Positions 1-7,966 of a DNA stretch of 42,568 nucleotides are shown piece by piece. Within the stretch, counting starts at the first letter, position 1, and the number at the start of each line of letters is the position of its first letter. The stretch is taken from the NCBI GenBank assembly GCA_903892565.1, contig CAITIX010000412.1, positions 1 to 42,568 of the forward strand, written 5' to 3'. Position numbers and translations under genes: made by a program. The notes beneath the pieces were generated by a model, which saw nothing but the letters and a program-made list of their open reading frames with translations, was not told where the DNA came from and did no database searches. This DNA is from an uncultured Acidobacteriia bacterium (GTDB lineage Bacteria; Acidobacteriota; Terriglobia; Bryobacterales; Bryobacteraceae).

Positions 1-1
1 C

Positions 2-1543
2 CGAATCGGTCAGGGCATCGAGTTCGATTACTGCTGCTGCCACGCTTCGTTCGCGCTGCAGGCGGAAGATGTGGAATCGATCATGGTCAACTGCAATCCG
101 GAGACCGTGTCGACCGATTACGACACCAGCGACCGCCTATACTTTGAGCCTTTGACGCTCGAAGAAGTCCTCAATATTTGCGATACCGAAAAGCCTGACG
201 GCGTCATCGTCCAATTCGGCGGACAAACGCCGCTCACGCTGGCGATTCCTCTGAAGAACGCCGGCGTGCCGATCATTGGTACTGATCCTGCGAACATCGA
301 CTTGGCGGAAGATCGCAAATTATTCGGCAAATTGCTGGACGATCTCAAGATTCCTTCGCCCGAAAACGGCTCGGCCACCAGCGCTGAAGAAGCGTGCGAG
401 ATCGCGCGCGGCATCGGCTATCCCGTGCTCGTGCGTCCCAGCTACGTACTCGGCGGACGCGCCATGGTGATCGCCTACGACGAAGATACCGTGCGCCGCT
501 ACATGCACGAAGCGGTTTCGTTCTCGCAAAGCCGCCCGGTGTTGATCGATCGCTTCCTCGAAGACGCCACCGAAGTCGATGTGGACGCGTTATCCGACAT
601 GTATGGCGACGTTTTGATCGCCGGCATCATGGAACACATTGAAGAGGCGGGCGTACACTCGGGCGACTCCAGTTGCGTGCTGCCTGCGACGTCGCTCGCG
701 CCGGAAGTCGTCGCGACCATTCGTGAATATACCGAAAAACTGGCGCGCGCGCTCAAGGTCATCGGTCTGATGAACGTCCAGTACGCGGTGAAAGACGGCA
801 AAGTCTACGTGCTGGAAGTGAATCCACGGGCCTCGCGCACGGCTCCCTATGTCAGCAAGGCGACAGGTGTGCCGCTGCCGAAGATTGCGGTCGGCCTGAT
901 GCTGGGCAAGAAAATTTCGGATTTCACATCTGCCAAGGGCGTGCTCGAAGTGCCGCAATTCTTTGTGAAGTCTCCCGTGTTTCCGTTCAACAAATTCCCC
1001 GGCGTCGACCCGAGCCTGGGACCGGAAATGCGTTCCACGGGCGAAGTTATGGGCGTCGGCAAGAACTTCGGCGAAGCATTCGCCAAGGCCCAGGTCGGCG
1101 CCGGAACGCCGCTACCCGACAAGGGATGCGTATTCATTAGCGTCAATGACCGGGACAAACCGGGTGCCGTTGTTCTGGCGCAACGCTTCCATGAGTTGGG
1201 TTTCGAGATTGCCGCCACGCGCGGGACCGCCGCTGCGATCCGTGCGGCTGGGGTCGAAGTGAAGACCGTCTTCAAGGTGAACGAAGGGCGTCCGAACGCG
1301 GTGGACCTGCTCAAAGCCGGATCGCTCAATCTGGTGATCTACACCGGCACCAGCGGGGCGCACGCCTTCACCGATGAAAAAGCGATTCGTAAAAACGCGG
1401 TGGTTTACCGCATCCCCTGCATCACGACAATGAGTGGCGCGCGCGCGGCCGTCGAAGCGGTGGTCTCGCGTCGCCGGGATCCGGTACGCGTGTGGAGTTT
1501 GCAGGAAATTCACGGGACCATCACGGCTCCCAAGTCGTCGTAA
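2..1543 (+). CDS. carB: Carbamoyl-phosphate synthase large subunit, C-terminal part (5' truncated by window edge)
   Basis: The frame is open from base 2, so the gene begins before the window; 513 residues are visible of a family length near 1,070. CarB makes carbamoyl phosphate from bicarbonate, glutamine-derived ammonia and two ATP, for pyrimidine and arginine synthesis, together with the small subunit CarA. The visible part starts at the conserved [12 protein letters not shown] stretch, continues with [23 protein letters not shown] and the second ATP-grasp domain ([32 protein letters not shown]), and ends with the MGS-like allosteric domain (about the last 140 residues, with [13 protein letters not shown]). 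The next gene follows after 29 bp on the same strand. Identification is essentially certain. Confidence 0.97.
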   Translation, partial: RIGQGIEFDYCCCHASFALQAEDVESIMVNCNPETVSTDYDTSDRLYFEPLTLEEVLNICDTEKPDGVIVQFGGQTPLTLAIPLKNAGVPIIGTDPANIDLAEDRKLFGKLLDDLKIPSPENGSATSAEEACEIARGIGYPVLVRPSYVLGGRAMVIAYDEDTVRRYMHEAVSFSQSRPVLIDRFLEDATEVDVDALSDMYGDVLIAGIMEHIEEAGVHSGDSSCVLPATSLAPEVVATIREYTEKLARALKVIGLMNVQYAVKDGKVYVLEVNPRASRTAPYVSKATGVPLPKIAVGLMLGKKISDFTSAKGVLEVPQFFVKSPVFPFNKFPGVDPSLGPEMRSTGEVMGVGKNFGEAFAKAQVGAGTPLPDKGCVFISVNDRDKPGAVVLAQRFHELGFEIAATRGTAAAIRAAGVEVKTVFKVNEGRPNAVDLLKAGSLNLVIYTGTSGAHAFTDEKAIRKNAVVYRIPCITTMSGARAAVEAVVSRRRDPVRVWSLQEIHGTITAPKSS

Positions 1544-1572
1544 CTCGGGCGGCGCAAGAAAGGGATTTGACG

Positions 1573-2322
1573 ATGAAGGGCATTGTTCTCGCAGGCGGCA
1601 CCGGAAGCCGCTTGTTCCCACTCACGAAAATCACCAACAAGCATCTGCTGCCGATCTACGACAAGCCGATGATCTATTACCCGATCCAGACCTTAGTGGA
1701 CGCGGGGATCAAAGACATTCTGCTGGTAACGGGCGGACGCAACTCCGGCGATTTTCTGCGGCTCCTGGCTAATGGAAAAGAGTTCGGCCTCGCTCACCTG
1801 AATTACACGTATCAAGAAGGCGAAGGCGGCATCGCGGACGCGCTGGCCTTGGCGGAGCATTTTGCGGATGGCGATAAAATCTGTGTCATCCTCGGCGACA
1901 ACATCTTGGAGAAGTCCGTCAAAGATGCAGTCGAGGCTTTCAAACGCCAGGATCGCGGCGCGCGCATTCTGCTGAAAGAAGTCGAGGATGCCGAACGCTT
2001 CGGTGTAGCGGAGATGGACGGCGACCGCATCGTCAGCATCGAGGAAAAGCCGAAGAAGCCGAAGTCGAACTATGCCGTGACCGGTATCTATATGTACGAC
2101 GGCACCGTCTTCGACAAGGTCAAGAAGCTTGTTCCCAGCGGTCGCGGAGAGCTCGAAATCACGGACGTCAATAATGCCTACATTCGGGAAGGCACCATGA
2201 CGTACTCGTATGTCGATGGTTGGTGGACCGATGCCGGCACGTTCGAATCGCTCCTGCGCGCTACAAATCTGGTCGCGCAATCGGCCAGTCCGGAGCAGCG
2301 CAAAAAAGCCGCCGAAGATTAG
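1573..2322 (+). CDS. rfbA: Glucose-1-phosphate thymidylyltransferase-type nucleotidyltransferase (short RmlA form)
   Basis: This 249-residue protein has the sugar nucleotidyltransferase N-terminus MKGIVLAGGTGSRLFPLTK, then KPMIYYP and the metal-site region VILGDNI. It is expected to form dTDP-glucose from dTTP and glucose-1-phosphate, the first step toward dTDP-rhamnose and related sugars. It is about 40 residues shorter than the usual 290-residue RmlA, lacking most of the C-terminal part; short homologues of this kind are known. I chose ATG 1573 because the family N-terminus starts there and a purine-rich AAAGGGA lies just upstream. No rmlB, rmlC or rmlD is in the window. Its stop codon overlaps that of the convergent fabH-like gene (2319-2322). 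Nucleotide specificity is inferred, not proven. Confidence 0.85.
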   Translation: MKGIVLAGGTGSRLFPLTKITNKHLLPIYDKPMIYYPIQTLVDAGIKDILLVTGGRNSGDFLRLLANGKEFGLAHLNYTYQEGEGGIADALALAEHFADGDKICVILGDNILEKSVKDAVEAFKRQDRGARILLKEVEDAERFGVAEMDGDRIVSIEEKPKKPKSNYAVTGIYMYDGTVFDKVKKLVPSGRGELEITDVNNAYIREGTMTYSYVDGWWTDAGTFESLLRATNLVAQSASPEQRKKAAED

Positions 2323-3248
2323 CGGGAACGCGCCAAGAGCGCACCCCAGTGGAATCCCGCGCCAAACGCTCCGAACACCACATCGCCCGCCGGAGGATTT
2401 CCCGCCGCCCATTCGCTCGCCGCAATCAGCATCGATGCCGACGACGTGTTGCCATAGCGCGCCACATTCGAGACCACTTTTTCGGGCGCGACGCCCAACG
2501 CCTTTGCGACCCGTACCAATAGATTTTGATTTGCTTGATGCAGCAGGAATGCCTGCACATCGGCAGCCGCGACATTCTGGCGGGCCAGCACTTCCGATAT
2601 CGCTCCCGGAATTTTGCGCGCCGCCTGCATGATGACGCTCAACCCGTTCATGTGCAGCGCGGAGCTTCCGTCCCACGCAAGATCCGCTCGGAACTGGCCG
2701 TCCGTGTGGAGTGCCGCGTCGATAATTTCCCATCGACCCTGGCGTGAACTGACTAACGCTGCCCCGGCTCCGTCGCCAAAGAGTACCGCTGTATTCGCAT
2801 CAAGAGGCCCACGCTCAATCACCGCGGACATTTTCTCGGCGCCGATGACCAGTACATCACCCACGGCTTCCGCCATGCGCGACGCCAGCACCAAGCCGAA
2901 CAGAGACCCCGCGCTCGCCATGGGAACGTCCATCGCCGGTGTGCCTTCTAGTCCCAGACGAGCCGCAACTTCCGCCGCGGGGCCCGGAAATCCGCGAGCT
3001 CCGCTGCCGCTCGCGACAACGATCATCCCCAGCGACGACACATCTACTGCTGCGTTTCGCAAGCAGTCTTGCGCGGCCGCGAGCGCGAGATCCGCGACGG
3101 TAGTCTCAGGCGCGGCCCAGCGGCGTTCGCGAATCCCGGAAGCATTCTCGATCCATTCCGCAGCCTTGCCGACGCGCGCGCCGATCTCTTCATTCGTGAC
3201 GATTCGCTCCGGCAGGTGTGCGCCGAAGGCATGGAGAAACGCTGGCAT
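2319..3248 (-). CDS. FabH-like 3-oxoacyl-ACP synthase III with serine replacing the active-site cysteine
   Basis: The 309-residue protein has the ketoacyl-synthase III fold signatures: WIENASGIRERR near residue 33, GDGAGAALV near 158, the catalytic histidine in LLHQAN (His237) and asparagine in YGNTSSAS (Asn267). At the nucleophile, the usual AACSG is MASAG, so residue 112 is Ser (codon AGC read from 2915 to 2913). FabH normally uses Cys112 for acyl transfer and decarboxylative condensation. KASIII homologues with Ser here (DpsC of daunorubicin synthesis) or working as sugar O-acyltransferases (CerJ) are known, so simple FabH work in fatty acid initiation is unlikely. It is last in a gmd-fcl-acp-fabH-like run, 21 bp after the ACP gene. 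I infer acyl transfer from that ACP, possibly to a sugar. Confidence 0.85.
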   Translation of the reverse strand: MPAFLHAFGAHLPERIVTNEEIGARVGKAAEWIENASGIRERRWAAPETTVADLALAAAQDCLRNAAVDVSSLGMIVVASGSGARGFPGPAAEVAARLGLEGTPAMDVPMASAGSLFGLVLASRMAEAVGDVLVIGAEKMSAVIERGPLDANTAVLFGDGAGAALVSSRQGRWEIIDAALHTDGQFRADLAWDGSSALHMNGLSVIMQAARKIPGAISEVLARQNVAAADVQAFLLHQANQNLLVRVAKALGVAPEKVVSNVARYGNTSSASMLIAASEWAAGNPPAGDVVFGAFGAGFHWGALLARSR

Positions 3249-3269
3249 GATCGTGCGGGAGCCGCGCGC

Positions 3270-3515
3270 CTATGCGCCGTGCTCTTCCAGATACGTTTCG
3301 ATCCGCGCGACAGAATCGAACTTGCGCGGATTCAAGTCGCGATCCGGTACCTTGATCGAAAACTCTTCTTCGAGCGCGGAAATCAGATCCGGCAGGGCGA
3401 AGGAATCGAGCAATCCGCTTTCGAATAGCGATTCGCTATCGTCGGCAGGAATCTGCGCGGTGGTCACTTTCTTCAGAGCATTCAAGAGGCGTTCGCGGCG
3501 TGTTGCGTCAGGCAT
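3270..3515 (-). CDS. Acyl carrier protein
   Basis: This 81-residue acidic helical protein has the phosphopantetheine attachment motif in GLLDSFALPDL, with Ser38 as the predicted attachment site (family motif DSL, here DSF). It would carry an acyl thioester on a 4'-phosphopantetheine arm. It lies 6 bp after fcl and 21 bp before the Ser112 FabH-like gene, all on the same strand, so it is probably a dedicated carrier for that enzyme rather than the housekeeping AcpP. The latter normally sits with fabD, fabG or fabF, none of which is here. The start ATG at 3515 has no clear ribosome binding site, which suggests translational coupling to fcl. Confidence 0.85.
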   Translation of the reverse strand: MPDATRRERLLNALKKVTTAQIPADDSESLFESGLLDSFALPDLISALEEEFSIKVPDRDLNPRKFDSVARIETYLEEHGA

Positions 3516-3521
3516 GAAGTT

Positions 3522-4523
3522 TTATCGTGCCACAGTCGCGCCCGTCTTTGCCGAGATCGTCTTTGCCGAGATCGTCTTTGCCGAATCAGCCTGCGCACAG
3601 TACCACTTGTACGTCGACGCGATACCCTCATGGAGCGGGATGCGCGCCTGCCACCCCAGCGCGTGGATGCGCGAAACATCCAGCAGCTTGCGCGGCGTGC
3701 CGTCGGGCTTCGCAGCGTCGTACACAATGCGGCCTTCGTAGCCCACCACGTTCGCCACCAACGCCGCCAATTCGGCGATTGTTAGATCTTCGCCCGTTCC
3801 CACGTTCAACGGTTCGGCGCCATCGTAATGGACCATCAAAAAGTAAGCCGCCGCGGCAAGATCGTCCACATGCAGGAACTCACGGCGCGGCGTGCCCGTT
3901 CCCCAGAGAGTCACTTCCGCGGCTCCGCTCAGCCGAGCTTCGTGAAAACGGCGGATCAGCGCGGGTAGTACATGAGATTTCTCAAGATCAAAATTATCGC
4001 CCGGGCCGTAGAGATTCGTCGGCATCAGGCTGATCGCCGCGAAACCATATTGCGCGCGATACGCCGCGCACAATTTCAGCCCCGCGATCTTGGCGATGGC
4101 ATAGGCCTCGTTCGTCGCCTCCAGCGGGCCCGTCAGCAACGAGTCTTCCGAGATCGGCTGCGGTGCGAACTTTGGATAGATGCACGAAGATCCCAAGAAG
4201 ACCAATTTACGAACGCCATGTTTCCACGCCGTGTGGATCACATTGTTTTGAATCGCAAGATTCTCGTATAGAAATTCGGCTGGATACGTGGCATTCGCCA
4301 TAATCCCGCCGACCTTAGCTGCGGCCAGAAAAACAAACTCGGGCTTCTCGGCGGCAAAGAAATGCTCCACTGCGCCTTGATCCCGCAAATCCAACTCGGC
4401 TCGCGTGCGTTGCAAAAGATTGCGGTGGCCGTTGGACTCGAGCTTGCGCGCAATGGCCGATCCCACCAATCCGCGATGGCCCGCCACAAAAATCCGACTG
4501 TCCGCCGCGAGAAGCTCAGCCAT
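3522..4523 (-). CDS. fcl: GDP-L-fucose synthase (GDP-4-keto-6-deoxymannose 3,5-epimerase/4-reductase)
   Basis: The 333-residue short-chain dehydrogenase has the Rossmann motif as [12 protein letters not shown] near residues 15-26, the signature [15 protein letters not shown], and catalytic Ser-Tyr-Lys visible in [15 protein letters not shown]. It converts GDP-4-keto-6-deoxy-D-mannose, the Gmd product, to GDP-L-fucose with NADPH. It overlaps gmd by 8 bp (4516-4523), and a good GGAGG site lies inside the gmd end. The last residues read [19 protein letters not shown], encoded by a 15-bp DNA tandem repeat (3544-3586). This extension follows the expected family C-terminus and looks like a recent addition. 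Confidence 0.93.
   Translation of the reverse strand: MAELLAADSRIFVAGHRGLVGSAIARKLESNGHRNLLQRTRAELDLRDQGAVEHFFAAEKPEFVFLAAAKVGGIMANATYPAEFLYENLAIQNNVIHTAWKHGVRKLVFLGSSCIYPKFAPQPISEDSLLTGPLEATNEAYAIAKIAGLKLCAAYRAQYGFAAISLMPTNLYGPGDNFDLEKSHVLPALIRRFHEARLSGAAEVTLWGTGTPRREFLHVDDLAAAAYFLMVHYDGAEPLNVGTGEDLTIAELAALVANVVGYEGRIVYDAAKPDGTPRKLLDVSRIHALGWQARIPLHEGIASTYKWYCAQADSAKTISAKTISAKTGATVAR
3544..3586. repeat. 15-bp tandem repeat, 2.9 copies, in the fcl 3' end
   Basis: The unit gtctttgccgagatc occurs at 3544-3558 and 3559-3573, with most of a third copy at 3574-3586. It is in frame and encodes the ISAKT repeats at the C-terminus of the GDP-fucose synthase. It is one of several unrelated 15-bp tandem duplications in this window. 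Confidence 0.9.
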
Positions 4524-5568
4524 GCGCTCCTCCGCGTGGAGCCACCCGATGGCCGGCCTTCGTCAGCGTTAGTTCCTGCTGCGCCAGCTCCAGGTCATGT
4601 TCCACCATGGATCTCACGAGCGAAGCAAAACTGATTTCCGGTTTCCATCCCAGCATGCGCCGGGCCTTACTCGCGTCGCCTTCGAGCGCATCCACTTCCG
4701 TGGGCCGAAAATAGCGTGGATCTTTCTCCACGCATTTTTTCCAATCGACGCCCGCGATGTCCGCCGCCATTTCCAAAAACTCGCGCACCGAATGGCTGTC
4801 CCCGGTTGCGACTACGAAATCGTCGGGAGTTTCGTGCTGCAGCATCATCCACATCGCGCGCACGTAATCCGCCGCATGGCCCCAGTCGCGCCGCGCGTCC
4901 AAATTTCCAAGGTAGAGCTTCTCTTGCAATCCGAGCTTGATTCTTCCGAGCGCCCGCGTGATCTTGCGCGTCACGAACGTTTCCCCACGACGCGGAGATT
5001 CGTGGTTAAACAAAATCCCGTTGCTGATAAACAAGCCGTACGCTTCGCGCTGATTGATGCCATACCAATGCGCGGCCACCTTGCTCACGGCGTAAGGACT
5101 TCGCGGATAAAACGGCGTCGCCTCATTCTGCGGAGGCGCCGACGCGCCGAACATTTCCGAAGAGCCGGCCTGATAGAACCGCGGACGAGTGCCGCTTTCC
5201 TGCGCATAATCCCGAAACGCTTCCATCAACCGCAGCGCGCCCGTCGCCACGATATCTGCCGTGTATTCGGCTTGATCGAAACTCACGCGCACATGCGACT
5301 GTGCACCAAGATTGTAGATTTCGTCGGGATGGATCTCGCCCAAAAGACGCCGCATCCGCGCCGCATTTGCCAGATCGCCATAGTGGAGACGAAGCGCCCC
5401 GCTTTCATGCGGATCTTCGTAGAGATGGTCCAGCCGATCCGTATTGAACGTCGAAGTCCGCCGGATCATCCCGTGGACTTCGTACCCTTTACCAAGCAGC
5501 AGTTCCGTTAAATAGGAGCCGTCCTGACCCGTGATGCCGCAAATAAACGCCTTCTTGGTCGTCGCCAT
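4516..5568 (-). CDS. gmd: GDP-mannose 4,6-dehydratase
   Basis: The 350-residue protein starts with the Gmd Rossmann motif [18 protein letters not shown] and has [18 protein letters not shown], the active-site region [11 protein letters not shown], and [20 protein letters not shown] with catalytic Tyr and Lys. It dehydrates GDP-D-mannose to GDP-4-keto-6-deoxy-D-mannose with bound NADP. It is first in the operon with fcl, and together they give GDP-L-fucose for surface glycans. The ATG at 5568 is the only reasonable start because an in-frame TAG lies three codons upstream; the GAAGGAG site directly abuts the ATG with no spacer, which is unusual. Upstream is a 15-bp repeat shared with the fliD leader. 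Confidence 0.95.
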   Translation of the reverse strand: MATTKKAFICGITGQDGSYLTELLLGKGYEVHGMIRRTSTFNTDRLDHLYEDPHESGALRLHYGDLANAARMRRLLGEIHPDEIYNLGAQSHVRVSFDQAEYTADIVATGALRLMEAFRDYAQESGTRPRFYQAGSSEMFGASAPPQNEATPFYPRSPYAVSKVAAHWYGINQREAYGLFISNGILFNHESPRRGETFVTRKITRALGRIKLGLQEKLYLGNLDARRDWGHAADYVRAMWMMLQHETPDDFVVATGDSHSVREFLEMAADIAGVDWKKCVEKDPRYFRPTEVDALEGDASKARRMLGWKPEISFASLVRSMVEHDLELAQQELTLTKAGHRVAPRGGAHG

Positions 5569-5578
5569 CTCCTTCTAT

Positions 5579-5620
5579 TATGCGCACTTCACCTATACGC
5601 ACTTCACCGATACGCAATTC
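5579..5620. repeat. 15-bp tandem repeat, 2.8 copies, between gmd and fliD
   Basis: Copies tatgcgcacttcacc (5579-5593), tatacgcacttcacc (5594-5608) and a diverged third, gatacgcaattc (5609-5620), have an exact 15-bp period although the region is non-coding. It lies in the 118-bp divergent intergenic region and may overlap the gmd promoter. Confidence 0.85.
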
Positions 5621-5655
5621 CCGGCAAAATCCGAATTCAGGAAATCGAATCGCGT

Positions 5656-5663
5656 GCCGATAT
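5656..5663 (+). promoter_or_regulatory. Possible sigma-28 (FliA) -10 element of fliD
   Basis: GCCGATAT matches the FliA -10 consensus GCCGATAA in seven of eight positions and lies 31 bp before the fliD GTG. The -35 box expected around 5637 is poor (tcaggaaa), so this is a weak candidate. FliD is a sigma-28-dependent late gene in many bacteria. Confidence 0.3.
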
Positions 5664-5686
5664 GTTGCCTGAGGAAAGAATCAGCC

Positions 5687-7054
5687 GTGTCTGCCATCAC
5701 TCCCCTGACCTTATCGGGCGTCAGTCAGTATTCGACCGACTACCAGAACATCCTGAACCGGGCGGTGCAGGTCGCCTCCCAGCCGATCACCGCGTTGCAG
5801 ACGCAGGATTCCAATCTTCTGACGCAGAACAGTGCGCTCACGACGCTCCAGTCGACCGCCACGAATCTTTTTACCAGTCTCCAGACGCTAGCGACGGATT
5901 CTTCCAAGCAGGCGATCAGCGCGACCAGTTCCGATTCTACGATTCTGACTGCGAACGCCACCGGAGCAACCACACCGAATACGTACACGATCAACTCGGT
6001 CATTTGGCTTGCGACCGCGGCATCGGAAGACTCCACGCAGAGCTATGCGGATTCCGTCAACACGCCCGTGTCGTCCACCGGAACTCTGCAATTAACGGTG
6101 GGATTGCAGAACTACACGCTGACGTTGGGCAAGAACAGCCTGGTTGGTCTGCGCGACGCCATCAACGCTTCGGGAGCGCCGGTCACGGCGTCCATTCTCA
6201 CGACCAACAACGGCAACTATCTTTCGGTCACCGCCAAAGCCACGGGCCATGCAGCGTTGCAATTGATTGACGATCCCATCACGGCCACGAATCCCAATGG
6301 CGCCAACACTGAACTGTTGACGCAGACCAATCAAGGCACGGACGCCGAGTTCCATCTGAATAACATCGACATAAAACAATCCACCAATACAGTCAATTCC
6401 GTGATCCCCGGCGTCACGCTGCAGCTTTTAAAAACGTCCACAACGCCGGTTACCGTTTCCTTGCAAAGTAATCCTTCGCAGCTGTCGTCGGATTTGCAGA
6501 ACTTTGTCTCCAGCTACAATGCACTGGCACAGGCGCTGCAGGCGCAGCAGGGCCAGAACGGAGGCGGCTTGGCCGGTGATCCCGCTGTCACTCAACTTCA
6601 GCAGACGCTCCGCCAAATCACCAGCTATTTCACTACGAGCGGATCCGTCACGAACCTTGGGGCGTTGGGGATCACCTTCGCGGACACCACCGGCACAGCG
6701 AGTTTCAATTCATCCACATTCGCGGCGCTCAACTCACAACAAATTACGGATGGATTCAATTTCCTCACTTCCTTGACGTCCGGCAGCGGAAACTTCGTTT
6801 CCAAGCTGCAAACATTTACCGATCCGATCAGCGGAATCATTCAGACCGAAATACAAGGCAACAGCGCCACCGATAAACATCTTCAGTCGCAAATCCTGAC
6901 ATTGTCGGATCGCATCACGACCCTGCAGAACAACCTTCGGCTGCAATTGTCGAAGGCGGATGCATTGGAAGCGGGCCTGCAATCGAAGCAATCCACGGTT
7001 ACCGCCAGCCTCACCGGTTTGAACTACGTGCTCTACGGTAAGCAGACCGCCTAA
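5687..7054 (+). CDS. fliD: Flagellar hook-associated protein 2 (filament cap)
   Basis: This 455-residue exported protein is Ser/Thr/Gln/Asn-rich. The N-terminal FliD domain (about residues 1-105) reads SGVSQYSTDYQNILNRAVQ, followed by heptad-like Gln/Leu coiled-coil segments. The C-terminal FliD domain (about 215-440) ends in a second coiled coil (LQSQILTLSDRITTLQNNLRLQL). FliD caps the growing filament and folds flagellin subunits. I chose GTG 5687 because GAGGAAAG (5671-5678) gives a proper ribosome binding site and the family N-terminus starts there; the longer frame from 5531 would run over the repeat and the gmd start. The convergent fliW-csrA pair downstream supports a flagellar role. 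No other flagellar structural gene is in the window. Confidence 0.88.
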   Translation: MSAITPLTLSGVSQYSTDYQNILNRAVQVASQPITALQTQDSNLLTQNSALTTLQSTATNLFTSLQTLATDSSKQAISATSSDSTILTANATGATTPNTYTINSVIWLATAASEDSTQSYADSVNTPVSSTGTLQLTVGLQNYTLTLGKNSLVGLRDAINASGAPVTASILTTNNGNYLSVTAKATGHAALQLIDDPITATNPNGANTELLTQTNQGTDAEFHLNNIDIKQSTNTVNSVIPGVTLQLLKTSTTPVTVSLQSNPSQLSSDLQNFVSSYNALAQALQAQQGQNGGGLAGDPAVTQLQQTLRQITSYFTTSGSVTNLGALGITFADTTGTASFNSSTFAALNSQQITDGFNFLTSLTSGSGNFVSKLQTFTDPISGIIQTEIQGNSATDKHLQSQILTLSDRITTLQNNLRLQLSKADALEAGLQSKQSTVTASLTGLNYVLYGKQTA

Positions 7055-7060
7055 CTTGCC

Positions 7061-7225
7061 GTGGAAGAAAGAAACTACCCACTGGACGCTGTGTCACAGG
7101 CGATGGACACGGCTCGATGGACGACGCAGCAATTCTCGAAATCAAGCGTGTTCAAAGACGGCGAAGCCGCCGCGTTGCCGATGCTCGGAGCAGGTCAAGA
7201 CAGCGTTGGTCTAGCCTTTGGGTAG
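7061..7225 (+). CDS. Possible small protein (54 aa) downstream of fliD
   Basis: A GTG-started frame 6 bp after the fliD stop encodes 54 residues beginning MEERNYPLDAVSQAMDTARW. It fills the space between fliD and csrA and overlaps the csrA 3' end by 15 bp on the opposite strand. Codon use resembles its neighbours. No clear ribosome binding site is present, so it would depend on coupling to fliD. I do not recognise a family; it could simply be an open frame in a spacer. Confidence 0.3.
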   Translation: MEERNYPLDAVSQAMDTARWTTQQFSKSSVFKDGEAAALPMLGAGQDSVGLAFG

Positions 7226-7471
7226 CGACGCCGGATCTTCGGGCGTAGAGCGCTGAAATTTTCGTAAGAGCTGATGCATCGCGTCCTGCGGCAAGTTTGC
7301 CGCTGTCCGATTTTGTTCCGCCGTCAGTTGAATTTCGCCCCGCACCACGGGGACCTCGCGCGGCGCGCGGATGCCGATCTTCACCTGCGACGATGCGATC
7401 TCCAGAATTTCCACCTCCACGTTGTCGCCAATCACCAGCGACTCGCCGGCACGCCTGCGAATTACGAGCAT
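7211..7471 (-). CDS. csrA: Carbon storage regulator CsrA (RsmA), RNA-binding translational regulator
   Basis: The 86-residue protein begins MLVIRRRAGESLVIGDNVEVEI, the classic CsrA beta-strand core, followed by VKIGIRAPREVPVVRGEI with the RNA-contacting Arg region, and then a C-terminal extension of about 25 residues compared with E. coli CsrA (61 aa). CsrA dimers bind GGA motifs in mRNA leaders, typically blocking flagellin translation in bacteria that have FliW. The start at 7471 is fixed by the family N-terminus; longer upstream frames are the fliW gene read in another frame. It overlaps the fliW 3' end by 10 bp, so the two are translationally coupled. Confidence 0.93.
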   Translation of the reverse strand: MLVIRRRAGESLVIGDNVEVEILEIASSQVKIGIRAPREVPVVRGEIQLTAEQNRTAANLPQDAMHQLLRKFQRSTPEDPASLPKG

Positions 7472-7926
7472 ACGCGCTCCAGCAAATGCAGCGGCACTGG
7501 ATGCCGATGCGAATAGCACTGATCGTGGCGTACTGCCTGTATCGCTGCGCGCGTGCGCGCGTTCACCACGATCGGCGCCAGTAAATTCGCCACAAACGTA
7601 TTGCTGCCCGCGCCCGACAGGATCGCCAAAAAAAGCGCTTCCTCCTCCGATTGCGGCTGGCGTGTTTCGTCCAGCCCGATCACCCGCAAATCTTCCGGTG
7701 CAATTCCGCTTTGATACTGCGGATCCAAAGCGGAAACCAAAACGGTGAGAAAGCACAGCGATGCGGTCTCTACACTTTGCAGCAGGATGAGCGGCGCAAT
7801 CGCCTCGGGCGCAATCAGAACAAAGCGATGTTCGTCGCTAAACCCCGGAATTCCGCAGGGAAACGTGAGTTCGCCGGAAGGATCGTAGGGAAGCTCCCCG
7901 AAATCCCGCGTTTTAATGAAGGGCAT
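7462..7926 (-). CDS. fliW: Flagellar assembly factor FliW (CsrA antagonist)
   Basis: The 154-residue protein has the FliW pattern: FGELPYDPSGELTFPCGIPGF at residues 9-29, then FVLIAPEAIAPLILLQSVETASLCFLTVLVSALDPQY, and a central LDETRQPQSEEEALFLAILS. FliW binds CsrA and releases flagellin mRNA, and is itself titrated by free flagellin. Its gene directly precedes csrA with a 10-bp overlap, which is the widespread fliW-csrA arrangement. The C-terminal part (RHDQCYSHRHPVPLHLLERVCS) is rich in His and Arg. Confidence 0.88.
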   Translation of the reverse strand: MPFIKTRDFGELPYDPSGELTFPCGIPGFSDEHRFVLIAPEAIAPLILLQSVETASLCFLTVLVSALDPQYQSGIAPEDLRVIGLDETRQPQSEEEALFLAILSGAGSNTFVANLLAPIVVNARTRAAIQAVRHDQCYSHRHPVPLHLLERVCS

Positions 7927-7966
7927 TCACGAGGAATGCCTGCAATCTCGTCGCCAGAGAGACGCT

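Noticed and set aside
2614..3741. Long plus-strand open frame over the fabH-like, ACP and fcl genes
   Set aside because: It is antisense to three well-supported genes, rich in Ser, Ala and Arg with no motif; a shadow of high-GC codon use.
5531..5686. N-terminal extension of fliD
   Set aside because: It crosses the gmd start codon and the 15-bp repeat; the GTG at 5687 has a proper ribosome binding site and the family N-terminus.
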